Assembly (NCBI GenBank): GCA_050485405.1 | Contig: JBJHBI010000007.1 | Span: forward strand, 23,996-87,995 | From: Saliniramus sp050485405 | GTDB taxonomy: Bacteria; Pseudomonadota; Alphaproteobacteria; Rhizobiales; Beijerinckiaceae | DNA: 64,000 nucleotides | Direction: 5' to 3' | Shown: piece by piece, positions 8,924 to 18,061 of the stretch | Position numbering within the stretch: the first letter of the stretch is position 1 | How the letters are laid out: each line of letters begins with the position of its first letter | Position numbers and translations under genes: made by a program | The notes under the pieces: model-generated | Told to the model about the DNA's origin: nothing | What the model saw: only the letters and a program-made list of their open reading frames with translations | The model's database searches: none

Positions 8924-9427
8924 ATGCACCGTCTCGCCGCCTGCTGCGCCTCCGTCACCATCGCGCTGGCACTTCTCGCCGCGCCCGTCCCCGCCGCCAT
9001 GGCGCTCGATATCGAGGGCGATCTCTCACGCGGCATCGCGGCATATCAGGGCGGAGATTACGGCAGCGCCCTGCGCTGGCTCGAACCGGTCGCACAGAGC
9101 GGGGAATCGCAAGCGCAATACATGCTGGGCTTCATGCATCAGAACGGGCGAGGCGTTCCCGTCGATGAGGAGAAGGGCGTCCGGCTCTTCATGCAATCGG
9201 CCGAGCAGGGAAACCGCTACGCCCAATACGCGCTCGCGGCCAGCTATCGCTTCGGACTAGGCGTCGAGCAGGATCTGCTCAGCGCACATCGCTGGCTGCT
9301 GCTGTCCGAGCGCAACGGCTACGACCCCGCCCGCCAGATCCGCATGGTGATCGAGGCGGAACTCGCGCTCGATCAGATCGCCCGCAGCCGCGAGGACACG
9401 TTCGCGCAGACCGCGACCGCCCCCTGA
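8924..9427 (+). CDS. Sel1-repeat (TPR-like) secreted protein
   Basis: A 167-residue protein with an N-terminal signal peptide (MHRLAACCASVTIALALLAA, cleavage likely after AAMA) followed by Sel1-like repeats: GIAAYQGGDYGSALRWLEPV, SQAQYMLGFMHQNGRGVPVD, and RYAQYALAASYRFGLGVEQD. Such repeats bind protein partners, here presumably in the periplasm. Alternative upstream starts (GTG 8870, ATG 8879) would bury the signal sequence behind 15-18 extra residues, so I chose 8924. No operon partner is evident. Confidence 0.8.
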   Translation: MHRLAACCASVTIALALLAAPVPAAMALDIEGDLSRGIAAYQGGDYGSALRWLEPVAQSGESQAQYMLGFMHQNGRGVPVDEEKGVRLFMQSAEQGNRYAQYALAASYRFGLGVEQDLLSAHRWLLLSERNGYDPARQIRMVIEAELALDQIARSREDTFAQTATAP

Positions 9428-9450
9428 GGCGGTCGCTCCCACGTAAGAAA

Positions 9451-9482
9451 ACGACCGCACCCCGAAAAAAGGGCACGGTCGT
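9451..9482. terminator. Hairpin between the Sel1 gene and the transposase remnant
   Basis: Inverted repeat ACGACCG/CGGTCGT with an inner CCC/GGG pairing around an A-rich loop. It sits 23 bp after the Sel1 stop and just below the end of the convergent remnant. No clear T-tract follows, so a factor-independent terminator is only possible. Confidence 0.4.
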
Positions 9483-9505
9483 CATGATCCGTGATGGCGA
9501 CAGCC

Positions 9506-10042
9506 TTATCCCGCGCGGACACGCTCGAGGAACAGCGTCACTTCCTGCTCCAGTGTACCGGCGTTTTCCGAGAGCTCATTGGCCGATGACAGGCTGACCA
9601 TCAGAAGCCGCCCGTCCGTGTCGACCGCGATGTGGCGCTTGCGGCCCACCATTCTCTTGCCGCCGTCGAAGCCGCGCTCCTTGGCCGCGGGAGCCTTCAC
9701 CGTCTGGCTGTCGAGCACGCCGCCCTCCGGGCTCGCCTCGCATCCGGCGCGCTTACGATCGAGCATCAGCGCGACGTCGTGGATGGTCCGGAACAGCATC
9801 AGCCGGACGAAGCGCCGGAACCACCAATAGACGGTCTGCCACGGCGGAAAGTCCTTCGGCAGCATCCGCCAGCCGCCGCCGGAGCGCGCCATGTAGCGGA
9901 TGGCGTTGAGGAACTCGCGCCGGTCGACGCTCGGAAGGAGCGGCGCAATCCGCTCCCACTCCGCATCGGTCAGGTCGCTCGGGTAGCGCTTCGTGCGCCG
10001 GTCGATCTTGGCCATCCGGCCTCTGGTCTGCTTCGTCCACAT
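9506..10042 (-). pseudogene. IS5-family transposase fragment fused to a chemoreceptor C-terminal tail
   Basis: The first ~150 residues are an IS5-family transposase N-terminus: YPSDLTDAEWERIAPLLPS, ARSGGGWRMLPKDFPPWQTV, and LDSQTVKAPAA containing the first catalytic Asp, then GRKRHIAVDTDGRLL. The second Asp and the Glu of the DDE triad are absent. At about base 9593 the sequence switches to LSSANELSENAGTLEQEV and ends FLERVRAG, the tail of a methyl-accepting chemotaxis protein. The intact receptor at 12467-14161 ends in nearly the same words (LSSANELSENAGSL, FLKRVRAG), and the DNA matches closely. So an insertion or deletion event joined a transposase to the last ~28 codons of a lost receptor. 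The ATG at 10042 has GGAG upstream, so a chimeric 178-residue protein could still be made, but it cannot transpose by itself. Confidence 0.85.
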
Positions 10043-10327
10043 CAACTCCGTGAATCACATCGGCTCCGATGCGAACAGCTCGGCTGCTCATTCTCAAACG
10101 GTCACTGAAACTGCCATCGGCCGCCTTGTGGATTTTGTATGGCATCAGAATAATTGCAACTACGTATTTTGCATATGAGTGAACATCTTCTGTTAATTGA
10201 GGATTAACTAGTAATATTCGTGTATTAAAGCGAAGGCCTATAGTTGATTTATCAAATATGGACGAAGATTTTTATTAACATGTATCAGGCTAAATTGCTA
10301 GCAATGGAAATTTGGGGGAGTATATCA

Positions 10328-12022
10328 ATGCTTAGTAAGTTCACGATCGGTCTAAAGATCGGTTTCATAATCGCTATCATGACAACCGCCGCAGTAACGA
10401 TATCGGTTGTAGCATATCAAGGATTCATTGCCTTGGCGGAATCTGCAGATCGTATCAATACTGGCGCAGGAGAGGTTCGTCTCGCTGCAACGATGAACCA
10501 GAACGCAGTGGAAATGTCGCGAGCCGAGTATCGGATCATTGCGGACCCATCTAGTTTCAGCGAGATCCGAGATGCTGCCCTCGACAGCAGAGAAATATTC
10601 AGTGACCGCCTCGCACGCCTTAGAGAAACGGCAACCGGGGATCAGGTTGAATTGATAGAAACTATAGAGAGGCGAGCAAATGCGTACTTCACTGGTCTTG
10701 ACAACTTCCTGCGGGAGGGCGAGCGGCACCAGGATAGCGAGATTTCGCAAGCGCAGGCACAGTTGAATGCGATTGTGAGCCGAAATCGCAGAGAGGCGGC
10801 TTTGCTGCGAGAATCCCTCGCTGAACTCGTTGCGTTTACCGATTCGAACGGTGACGCTTTGGCCATTGAGGCGCAAGACCTTGCCGCATCGAAAACGATG
10901 CTCTTGGTCATGATTGCTGTGATCGGAACCCTCGCCGGGAGTGTATTCGGATTTATTGTGGCGAAATCCGGCATCACGGTGCCACTGCGTCGGATCGTCA
11001 ACTGCCTCCAGCAACTGGCAGGCGGCAAGCTGGATATTGCGATCACAGACACTGATCGCAAGGACGAGGTCGGTGAAGTCGCCCAAACCGCGCTCGTCCT
11101 TCAACAGGGACTTTTGCGGGCAAAGCAGCTTGAGCAGGAAGCCGCGACCTCGGAGGAGCGTGCCGAAGAACGACGCAAGCAGGAAATGCAGCGGCTTGCC
11201 GATGAATTCGAGAATGCTGTCAGCGAGATCATTTCTCAGGTCGGCGCTGCGGCCGAACAGCTCAACGGCAATGCCGTTGCCATGTCTTCGATATCTGAGG
11301 AAACCAGCAATCAGGTCCTCACTGTCTCAGCGGCTGCAGAGGAAGCCAGCGCGAATGTCGGAGCGGTGGCAGCAGCCAGTGAAGAACTCTCAGCGACCGT
11401 CACCGAGGTCGCCCGCGACATCCACGGCACGTCGAGCCTCGCAGCGAACGCCAACGAGGAGGCCATTCAGACCGCATCTGCCGTAGATGCGGTGGCACAG
11501 GTCGTCGAGCGGGTCGCTGGAATGACGGAGCTCATCAGCGATATCGCTGACAAGACCAACCTGCTCGCGCTCAACGCCACGATCGAAGCGGCACGTGCCG
11601 GCGAAGCCGGTCGCGGATTTGCCGTGGTTGCCACCGAGGTCAAGCAACTCGCCGAGCAGACCAGCAAGGCGACCGAGCAGATCAATCTCCAAATCACCGA
11701 AATGAAGTCCTCTGCCAACCTATCAAAGGCGGCCGTTGATCGCATCGTAATGATGGTCAAGGACATCACAGAGCGTGCAGCAAACGTCGCCGCAGCAGCC
11801 GAGCAGCAACAATCGGCAACCGGTGAAATCGCCAGGAATGTCAGTGAGGCAGCAACGGGAACCTCATCGGTTTCCGAAGCGATTTCCGGTGTCAGGGAAG
11901 CCGCCGCAGAAGCCGGAAAGATGTCGTCCGAGGTGCGCGATGCCTCCCAGCTCCTGAATGGTCAAGCCGGTGATCTGAAGAACGCGGTGGCAGGCTTCCT
12001 GAACCGCGTCCGGGCGGCTTGA
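10328..12022 (+). CDS. Methyl-accepting chemotaxis protein
   Basis: Inner-membrane chemoreceptor of 564 residues. TM1 is near residues 8-29, a roughly 160-residue helical periplasmic sensor follows, TM2 is near 190-212 (LLVMIAVIGTLAGSVFGFIV), then a HAMP domain with LRRIVNCLQQLAGGKLDIAI and the signalling domain whose tip reads TNLLALNATIEAARAGEAGR. It ends FLNRVRAA without a CheR-tethering pentapeptide. The start at 10328 has GGGGGAG upstream; in-frame ATGs further upstream lack a site. The first ~800 bp and the upstream region are noticeably more AT-rich than the signalling half, suggesting that the sensor half has a different history. Ligand unknown. Confidence 0.93.
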   Translation: MLSKFTIGLKIGFIIAIMTTAAVTISVVAYQGFIALAESADRINTGAGEVRLAATMNQNAVEMSRAEYRIIADPSSFSEIRDAALDSREIFSDRLARLRETATGDQVELIETIERRANAYFTGLDNFLREGERHQDSEISQAQAQLNAIVSRNRREAALLRESLAELVAFTDSNGDALAIEAQDLAASKTMLLVMIAVIGTLAGSVFGFIVAKSGITVPLRRIVNCLQQLAGGKLDIAITDTDRKDEVGEVAQTALVLQQGLLRAKQLEQEAATSEERAEERRKQEMQRLADEFENAVSEIISQVGAAAEQLNGNAVAMSSISEETSNQVLTVSAAAEEASANVGAVAAASEELSATVTEVARDIHGTSSLAANANEEAIQTASAVDAVAQVVERVAGMTELISDIADKTNLLALNATIEAARAGEAGRGFAVVATEVKQLAEQTSKATEQINLQITEMKSSANLSKAAVDRIVMMVKDITERAANVAAAAEQQQSATGEIARNVSEAATGTSSVSEAISGVREAAAEAGKMSSEVRDASQLLNGQAGDLKNAVAGFLNRVRAA

Positions 12023-12152
12023 TATTGTGCCAGGCACGCGATCGGGAATTTGCGATCGCGTGCAGAGACCCCGGCGGTCGGCAGCGTCCGAGCATGGCCC
12101 CATGCCCAGCCGCTATCGATTTACTATTGTTTACCAATAGCCTGATCCCGGT

Positions 12153-12344
12153 ATGCAAATCGAAATCCTCGAAGCCCTGGCGCGCACGGTGATGCGGGAG
12201 CTCGAAATCCGCGTGGATCGCCGCTTTCTCCGGATTGCCCTCGCCACGATGGATCAAGGACTGGTGATGATCGAGGCGGATGGAGGGGGCCCGATCATCA
12301 ATGGGCGCGCTGCCGAACTGCTCGAATTACCGAACGAACACTGA
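12153..12344 (+). pseudogene. PAS-domain sensor remnant
   Basis: A 63-codon frame with ALATMDQGLVMIEADGGGPI followed by INGRAAELLELP, the recognisable opening of a PAS sensor domain as found in alphaproteobacterial sensor kinases and diguanylate cyclases. It stops right after ELLELPNEH, where a complete PAS core would continue, and nothing downstream resumes the domain. I read it as a leftover of a truncated sensor gene between the two convergent receptors. Confidence 0.55.
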
Positions 12345-12406
12345 GGACTATGACATGCGTGCCTCGATCTGAGACAAGAAGGTCTGCATTGTTTATTTCG
12401 AGATCG

Positions 12407-12433
12407 GAGCGGCCTTCAAAAAGGAGGCCGCTC
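12407..12433 (-). terminator. Stem-loop downstream of the chemoreceptor at 12467
   Basis: Perfect 9-bp inverted repeat GAGCGGCCT/AGGCCGCTC around a 9-base loop, located 34 bp beyond the stop of the minus-strand receptor. The downstream side is only mildly T-rich, so termination is plausible but not certain. Confidence 0.5.
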
Positions 12434-12466
12434 CGCCGATATGCTCGAACACCTATTCGCCGACCT

Positions 12467-14161
12467 TTACCCCGCGCGAACACGCTTCAGGAATTGCGTG
12501 ACTTCGCTTTCCAGGCTTCCCGCGTTTTCGGAGAGCTCGTTGGCCGATGACAGGAGCTGATCCGACACGGTCGCCGTCTGGCTTGACGCCTCGCGGACGC
12601 GGGCGATGTTGTCGGTCGATTCCTGGGTGCCGCGTGCGGCTTCCGCCACGTTGCGGGCGATCTCGCCGGTCGCCGCCTGCTGCTCCTCCACCGCTGCCGC
12701 AACGGAATTGGTCAGCGACGACATCTCCTCGATCTGGCGGGCGATGGCGCCGATCGCGGTGACGGACTTCTCGGAAATGCCCTGCATGCCCGTGATCTGC
12801 GCCGCGATCTGGTCCGTGGCCTTCGCCGTCTGGTCGGCGAGCCCCTTCACCTCCGCGGCGACCACCGCAAAGCCCTTGCCCGCCTCGCCGGCACGTGCGG
12901 CCTCGATGGTGGCGTTGAGCGCGAGGAGATTGGTCTGCTCGGCGATGGCGCGGATCATGGCGATGACCTCGCCGATCTTCTGGGCCGATTCGGAGAGCTC
13001 GGAGACGAGGGCGTTGGTCTCACGCGCCTGATCGACCGCGGCACTCGACTTGTCCGCCGTCTGCGCCACCTGGGCGCCGATCTCCTGGGCGGAAGCAGCG
13101 AGTTGCTCGGTCGCGGTGGCGACGGCCTGGACATTCGCAGCCGTCTGCTCGGCGGTCGAGGCGACATTCGCCGTCTGTATGTTCGTCTCGTCGGCATTCG
13201 AGGAAAGCGCACGCGCGGTGCTCTCCAGCGTTCCCGAGGAATGGGCGAGCTTGCGCACGAGGCCGCCGACCGTGGTCTCGAAGGCATCGGCGAGCTTTGC
13301 GAGAGCCGCCTGCTTTTCGGCCTCGGTGGCGTGCGCGCTGAGGCGCGCCTCCTCCTCCTTGCTCTTGCCGAGCGCATCGCGGAAGCCGACGAGGGCCTTG
13401 GCGATCGCGCCGACTTCGTCACGACGATCGACGCCGGGAACGGAGGCCTGGAGTTCGCCGCCCGCCATACGTTCCAGCGTCCGGGTCAAGCCGCGCACCG
13501 GCATGATCACGGAGCGTGCCACGAGCGTTCCTGCGGCGGCCGAGAGTACGATGGCGAGAGCGAGGGCGCCGAGCACGAGGGTCGAGAAGCCTTCAGCCGA
13601 ACGCGTCACCTCGGCACCGATGCTCTGGTTCGCGGCCTCCTGATGATCGATGAAGCGGTTGATCGCCGCGAGCCAATCCGTGAACAGACCATTGGCTTGC
13701 GTGAGCAGCAGGTTGTTCGCCGCCACGGTGTCACCGGCGCGCTGCAGCGCGATGATCTCGTCGACGAGGGGGTTCGTGCGCGCCTGGATCGCGGCGATGT
13801 CGCCCAGCATGGCCCTCTCGGCATCCGATGCCCCGATCTGCGCGACGAGGGCGTCCATCGCCTGCTCGTTCTCCGCGTAGAAGCGGGCGAGATCGTCGAT
13901 GAGCGCGACTTCACGGTCCTGTGCGGCACCGTCATCGTAGAGCACGACGTCACGGATGGCGATCGCGCGGTCGTGTACGCTGCCGCGGAAATTGATCGCA
14001 TGGCGCTGCAAAACGGCGTTCACATCGTTGATCTGCGCGAGATTGCGATTGACGCTGCCCACCTCAGAAACGGAAATCCACGCAAGCCCGGCCATCAGGG
14101 CGAGCACGAAGGTGAACGCCGCAGTGAGGCGAGCGGCGATGCCGGTCAGTTCGAATTTCAT
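12467..14161 (-). CDS. Methyl-accepting chemotaxis protein (four-helix-bundle sensor type)
   Basis: Chemoreceptor of 564 residues. TM1 near residue 10-32 (TAAFTFVLALMAGLAWISV), a four-helix-bundle-like periplasmic sensor with NFRGSVHDRAIAIRDVVLYD, TM2 near 190-212, HAMP (MPVRGLTRTLERMAGGELQA) and the signalling domain with TNLLALNATIEAARAGEAGK. The RGSVHDRAIAIRDV segment is typical of 4HB_MCP sensors. The start at 14161 has AGGAAG upstream. The C-terminus FLKRVRAG is the closest in the window to the receptor tail fused to the IS5 fragment, so the two were probably paralogues. Confidence 0.93.
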   Translation of the reverse strand: MKFELTGIAARLTAAFTFVLALMAGLAWISVSEVGSVNRNLAQINDVNAVLQRHAINFRGSVHDRAIAIRDVVLYDDGAAQDREVALIDDLARFYAENEQAMDALVAQIGASDAERAMLGDIAAIQARTNPLVDEIIALQRAGDTVAANNLLLTQANGLFTDWLAAINRFIDHQEAANQSIGAEVTRSAEGFSTLVLGALALAIVLSAAAGTLVARSVIMPVRGLTRTLERMAGGELQASVPGVDRRDEVGAIAKALVGFRDALGKSKEEEARLSAHATEAEKQAALAKLADAFETTVGGLVRKLAHSSGTLESTARALSSNADETNIQTANVASTAEQTAANVQAVATATEQLAASAQEIGAQVAQTADKSSAAVDQARETNALVSELSESAQKIGEVIAMIRAIAEQTNLLALNATIEAARAGEAGKGFAVVAAEVKGLADQTAKATDQIAAQITGMQGISEKSVTAIGAIARQIEEMSSLTNSVAAAVEEQQAATGEIARNVAEAARGTQESTDNIARVREASSQTATVSDQLLSSANELSENAGSLESEVTQFLKRVRAG

Positions 14162-14452
14162 GGTACGCTTCCTGATCAATCTTAGGATGTGTTATGACAC
14201 ACAATCATCCTTTCATTGATTAAACTTTAATCTGTAAGAAATTTAACAGAACTTAATTCGAATCCGGACGATGCGTGCTTTGACGCAAGCCCGGCTTTCA
14301 GAAATCGCAAAAGAAAAAAGTGATCCGGCAGCGACTTCCCGGCCGTCCCGATACGGGCACGCTCGCCACTCCCCGACCGCGCTCTTATGTGGCAGATTGA
14401 GGTGGCCCGGATTCGCGCAGGGGCGTGGATCTCGCCACAGCCGGAGCAGGAC

Positions 14453-15898
14453 GTGACCAGATTTTCTTTCGTTGATTCGATTTATCGCCGATCGGCCCTC
14501 ACCCTCGTCGCATCGGGCGTGCTCATTGCGCTCGCCGCTGCGCCCCATGACCGGGCTCTCGCCCAGACGCGCGCAGTTCCGGAAAGCGATGCGCAGGTGA
14601 AGCTCTCCTATGCGCCTCTGGTGCGCGAGGCCGCGGGGGCGGTGGTCAACGTCCATGGCGCGCGCGTCACACAACGCCCACGCGATCACATGGAGGATTT
14701 CTTCGAGCGTTTCTTCGGCGGTGGCGGATTTGGCGCCATGCCACGCGAGCGGATCGAGCGCTCGCTGGGCTCGGGCGTGATCGTCGACGAACACGGCCTC
14801 GTCATCACCAATTACCACGTCGTCGAGGGCATGACGGAGTTGCGCGTAGCGCTCGTCGATCGCCGCGAATTCGATGCCGAGGTGGTTCTGCGGGACCCGC
14901 GCAGCGATCTCGCCATGCTGCAGATCCGCTCGGATGAATACTTCCCGGCACTCGAACTCGGTGATTCCGAAGCGCTCGAGGTCGGTGACATCGTGCTCGC
15001 CATCGGTAATCCGTTCGGCGTCGGCCAGACGGTGACGCAGGGGATCGTCTCCGCGCTCGCGCGCACGCAGGTCGGCATCACCGATTACCAGTTCTTCATC
15101 CAGACCGATGCGGCGATCAATCCGGGCAATTCCGGCGGGGCGCTGCTCGACATGAACGGGCGGGTCGTGGGCATCAACACGGCGATCTATTCGCGCTCGG
15201 GCGGGAGCCACGGGATCGGCTTCGCCATTCCCGCCGCGATGGTCCATGCGGTGGTCGAATCCGCGCGCATCGGCGCCGATCGCGTGCGCCGGCCCTGGCT
15301 CGGCGCCTCCGTCCAGGAGGTCACACCCGACATCGCCGAGAGCGTCGGCCTCGCCCGTCCCTCCGGCGTGCTCATCACGAACGTGGTCGAGGGCAGTCCC
15401 GCCGATCGCGGCGGATTGCGCCGGGGCGACATCATCCGCGCGGTCGACGGACGACGCATCGACGATGCGGACGGGTTCGGCTACCGCTTCGCGCTGGCCG
15501 GCATCGAGGGAACGACGCAGATCGAGATCCTGCGCGGTGATCGGGCGGAGACGCTCGACGTGCCGCTGATGCCTCCCCCGGAGGAGCCCCCGCGCGAGAC
15601 GCTGACGATCGCGAGCCGCACACCGCTCGGTGGTGCCACCGTGATGAACCTGTCTCCCGCCGTCGCGGAGGAATTCCAGGTGCCACAGGGGCTCGAAGGC
15701 GTGGTTCTCACGGAGGTCGATCCGCGCTCCATCGCGGCGAGCTACGGCTTCCGCCCGGGCGACATCATCCTGGAGGTCAACAACCGGCAGATCCGCCGTA
15801 CCGGCGAGCTCGACGAGGCCATGCGCGCGGGTGGTCGCTCCTGGGCGATGCGGATCAATCGCGGCGGGCAGATCATCACCACCATGTTGCGGGGCTGA
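14453..15898 (+). CDS. Do-family periplasmic serine endopeptidase (DegP/DegQ/MucD-like)
   Basis: Envelope quality-control protease and chaperone. About 481 residues with a signal sequence (RRSALTLVASGVLIALAAAP). The catalytic triad is visible as His in VITNYHVVEG, Asp in DPRSDLAMLQ and Ser in DAAINPGNSGGALLDMNG. Two C-terminal PDZ domains follow, with PWLGASVQEV and EGVVLTEVDPRSIAASYGF starting the carboxylate-binding regions. I prefer the GTG at 14453 (GGAG upstream) over upstream in-frame codons. RarA starts four bases after its stop, so the two are likely cotranscribed. DegQ versus MucD cannot be decided. Confidence 0.92.
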   Translation: MTRFSFVDSIYRRSALTLVASGVLIALAAAPHDRALAQTRAVPESDAQVKLSYAPLVREAAGAVVNVHGARVTQRPRDHMEDFFERFFGGGGFGAMPRERIERSLGSGVIVDEHGLVITNYHVVEGMTELRVALVDRREFDAEVVLRDPRSDLAMLQIRSDEYFPALELGDSEALEVGDIVLAIGNPFGVGQTVTQGIVSALARTQVGITDYQFFIQTDAAINPGNSGGALLDMNGRVVGINTAIYSRSGGSHGIGFAIPAAMVHAVVESARIGADRVRRPWLGASVQEVTPDIAESVGLARPSGVLITNVVEGSPADRGGLRRGDIIRAVDGRRIDDADGFGYRFALAGIEGTTQIEILRGDRAETLDVPLMPPPEEPPRETLTIASRTPLGGATVMNLSPAVAEEFQVPQGLEGVVLTEVDPRSIAASYGFRPGDIILEVNNRQIRRTGELDEAMRAGGRSWAMRINRGGQIITTMLRG

Positions 15899-15902
15899 TC
15901 CG

Positions 15903-17207
15903 GTGAGCGACCTGTTCGCCTCCGCCGGCCTCGACAAGGATCTCGCGCGCCCGCTCGCCGACCGGATGCGCCCGGCGAAGCTCGACGAGGTCGTCGGCCA
16001 GGATCACCTCGTCGGCCCGGACGGGGCGCTGACGCGGCTTCTGCGCACCGGCTCGATCGGCTCGCTGATCTTCTGGGGGCCACCCGGCACGGGCAAGACC
16101 ACGGTGGCGCGCCTGCTCGCGAACGAGACGAGCCTGCATTTCGAGCAGATCTCCGCGATCTTCTCGGGCGTGGCCGATCTCAAGAAGGTCTTCGAGGCCG
16201 CCCGCGCGCGGCGCTCCACCGGTATCGCGACGCTGCTCTTCGTCGACGAGATCCACCGTTTCAACCGCGCCCAGCTCGACGCCTTCCTGCCCGTGATGGA
16301 GGACGGCACCATCACGCTGGTGGGGGCGACGACGGAAAACCCCTCCTTCGAGCTCAATGCCGCGCTGCTCTCGCGCGCCCGCGTCCTCACCTTCCATGCC
16401 CTCGACGAGGAAGCGATCGCACAATTGCTGACCCGCGCCGAGGCGATCATGGAGCGCCCCCTCCCCCTCGATGCGGATGCCCGCGCAGCGCTCGCGCGCA
16501 TGGCCGATGGAGACGGGCGTGCCGCTCTCACCCTCGCCGAGGAGATCTGGCGTTCCGCCGGTGAAGAAGAGATTTTCGACACGGCGGCCCTCGTCGCCGT
16601 GATCCAGCGCCGCGCGCCGATCTACGACAAGGGGCAGGAAGGCCATTACAATCTGATCAGCGCCCTGCATAAATGCGTGCGCGGCTCCGATCCCGATGCG
16701 GCGCTCTACTATCTCGCCCGCATGCTCGACGGCGGCGAGGATCGTCTGTTCATCGCGCGAAGGCTGGTGCGCATGGCGGTGGAGGATATCGGGCTGGCCG
16801 ATCCGCAGGCGCTCGCCATCGCCAATGCAGCGAAGGACGCTTACGACTTTCTCGGCTCGCCCGAGGGCGAACTCGCGCTGGCCCAGGCCGCGGTCTATCT
16901 CGCTACGGCACCGAAATCGAACGCGCTCTACAACGCATACAAAGCCTCCGCGCGCACGGCGAAGGAGCACGGCTCGCTGATGCCGCCCAAGACCATTCTC
17001 AATGCTCCCACCAAACTGATGAAGCAGGAGGGTTACGGCGCGGGCTACGTCTACGATCACGACGCGCCGGACGCATTCTCGGGGCAGGATTACTGGCCGG
17101 AGAAACTCGGTCGGCAACGCTTCTACGACCCCGTCGATCGCGGCTTCGAACGCGACATCCGCAAACGGCTGGACTGGTGGGACAAGCTACGGCGGGAGCG
17201 GGGGTGA
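15903..17207 (+). CDS. rarA: Replication-associated recombination protein A (RarA/MgsA AAA+ ATPase)
   Basis: Clamp-loader-like AAA+ ATPase acting at stalled replication forks. The 434 residues match the usual length. Motifs are RPAKLDEVVGQDHLVG, Walker A GPPGTGKTT, Walker B LLFVDEIHRFN and sensor 1 VGATTENPSFELNAALLSR, then the tetramerisation region KSNALYNAYKASARTAKEHG. The GTG start at 15903 is four bases after the protease stop, giving probable translational coupling. Confidence 0.95.
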   Translation: MSDLFASAGLDKDLARPLADRMRPAKLDEVVGQDHLVGPDGALTRLLRTGSIGSLIFWGPPGTGKTTVARLLANETSLHFEQISAIFSGVADLKKVFEAARARRSTGIATLLFVDEIHRFNRAQLDAFLPVMEDGTITLVGATTENPSFELNAALLSRARVLTFHALDEEAIAQLLTRAEAIMERPLPLDADARAALARMADGDGRAALTLAEEIWRSAGEEEIFDTAALVAVIQRRAPIYDKGQEGHYNLISALHKCVRGSDPDAALYYLARMLDGGEDRLFIARRLVRMAVEDIGLADPQALAIANAAKDAYDFLGSPEGELALAQAAVYLATAPKSNALYNAYKASARTAKEHGSLMPPKTILNAPTKLMKQEGYGAGYVYDHDAPDAFSGQDYWPEKLGRQRFYDPVDRGFERDIRKRLDWWDKLRRERG

Positions 17208-17319
17208 AACGGCGCAAACGGACAAAAAACGTCGCGAACTTCGGTTTATGATTGCTTTTTACGGCGAATTACACTATTTAATTGCATCCAACTACGGACC
17301 GAACAGGATATATTCGCAT

Positions 17320-17550
17320 ATGGCAATCCGCACTATGGTGCAACTTTCGGTGAAGGGCATGTCGCGGAATCTGGTTGATACGATCAGGCTTTTCTGCACG
17401 GTGGCAATCATCGTTGCCGCGATTGCACAGCTCGCGTCGGATCTCGGCGAACCGGGCATCTTCCTGCTGTCGACCTTGGTGGCTGCGTTGGCTATCGGCT
17501 TGCCGAAGCTTCTTCGGGCTATTTGGCCTGCCGACAACACAGCGTCCTGA
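17320..17550 (+). CDS. Small membrane protein of unknown function
   Basis: A 76-residue protein with two hydrophobic helices (LFCTVAIIVAAIAQLASDL and IFLLSTLVAALAIGLPKLL) and a short charged tail. I do not recognise it. An in-frame ATG at 17248 would lengthen it to 100 residues but gives a non-hydrophobic leader with no ribosome site. It is followed 16 bp later by a second small membrane protein and then by the restriction enzyme; the trio is less GC-rich at its left end than the flanks. Confidence 0.5.
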   Translation: MAIRTMVQLSVKGMSRNLVDTIRLFCTVAIIVAAIAQLASDLGEPGIFLLSTLVAALAIGLPKLLRAIWPADNTAS

Positions 17551-17566
17551 CGACACGATTCATGTA

Positions 17567-17953
17567 ATGGCGGTTCTTGGGCCGGAAGCGGTTGCGACAC
17601 TGACGATTGTACTTGGCGTGCTGTTTGCTCTGCTGGCGGGTGTGGTCTTCATGCTGCTGCGGATCAGTTGGGATCAATTGTTCCATCTCGTCAAACAGAT
17701 ATCCAGCTATCCGTTCTCGACGGTGCCTCTGGCAATTTTGTTGTGGAATTGCGTCGCTATCAATTTCAATGCCTGGCAGGACAATACCGAGGCTATCGAG
17801 GCGTGGACCCGCATTCAAAGCGATTCAGCACATGTCTTCGGCATCGGCACCACATTGCTCGCCTATGCGAGTTTCTCAATGATCATTTCGGCGACAGCGG
17901 ATCTCGTCGACAGCGTAAGGGAGCGTCTGGCCGCAATTCCTCGACAACCGTGA
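17567..17953 (+). CDS. Small three-helix membrane protein of unknown function
   Basis: A 128-residue protein with hydrophobic segments near residues 8-31 (LTIVLGVLFALLAGVVFMLL), 50-68 and 95-112 (IGTTLLAYASFSMIISATAD). No family recognised. The ATG at 17567 is preferred because the longer in-frame extension upstream overlaps the preceding gene out of phase. Tight spacing after the 76-residue protein suggests an operon. Its position just before a type IIG-like enzyme makes an accessory role conceivable, but nothing in the sequence proves it. Confidence 0.6.
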   Translation: MAVLGPEAVATLTIVLGVLFALLAGVVFMLLRISWDQLFHLVKQISSYPFSTVPLAILLWNCVAINFNAWQDNTEAIEAWTRIQSDSAHVFGIGTTLLAYASFSMIISATADLVDSVRERLAAIPRQP

Positions 17954-18061
17954 CACAACCAAAAACAGACTGAATACACCCTATGCGCGCATAATCGCGC
18001 TGGACAACCTTCTTATAAGTTGTATTGACTGATTGCACCCGTCAAACGTGTGCGGCCGGTC

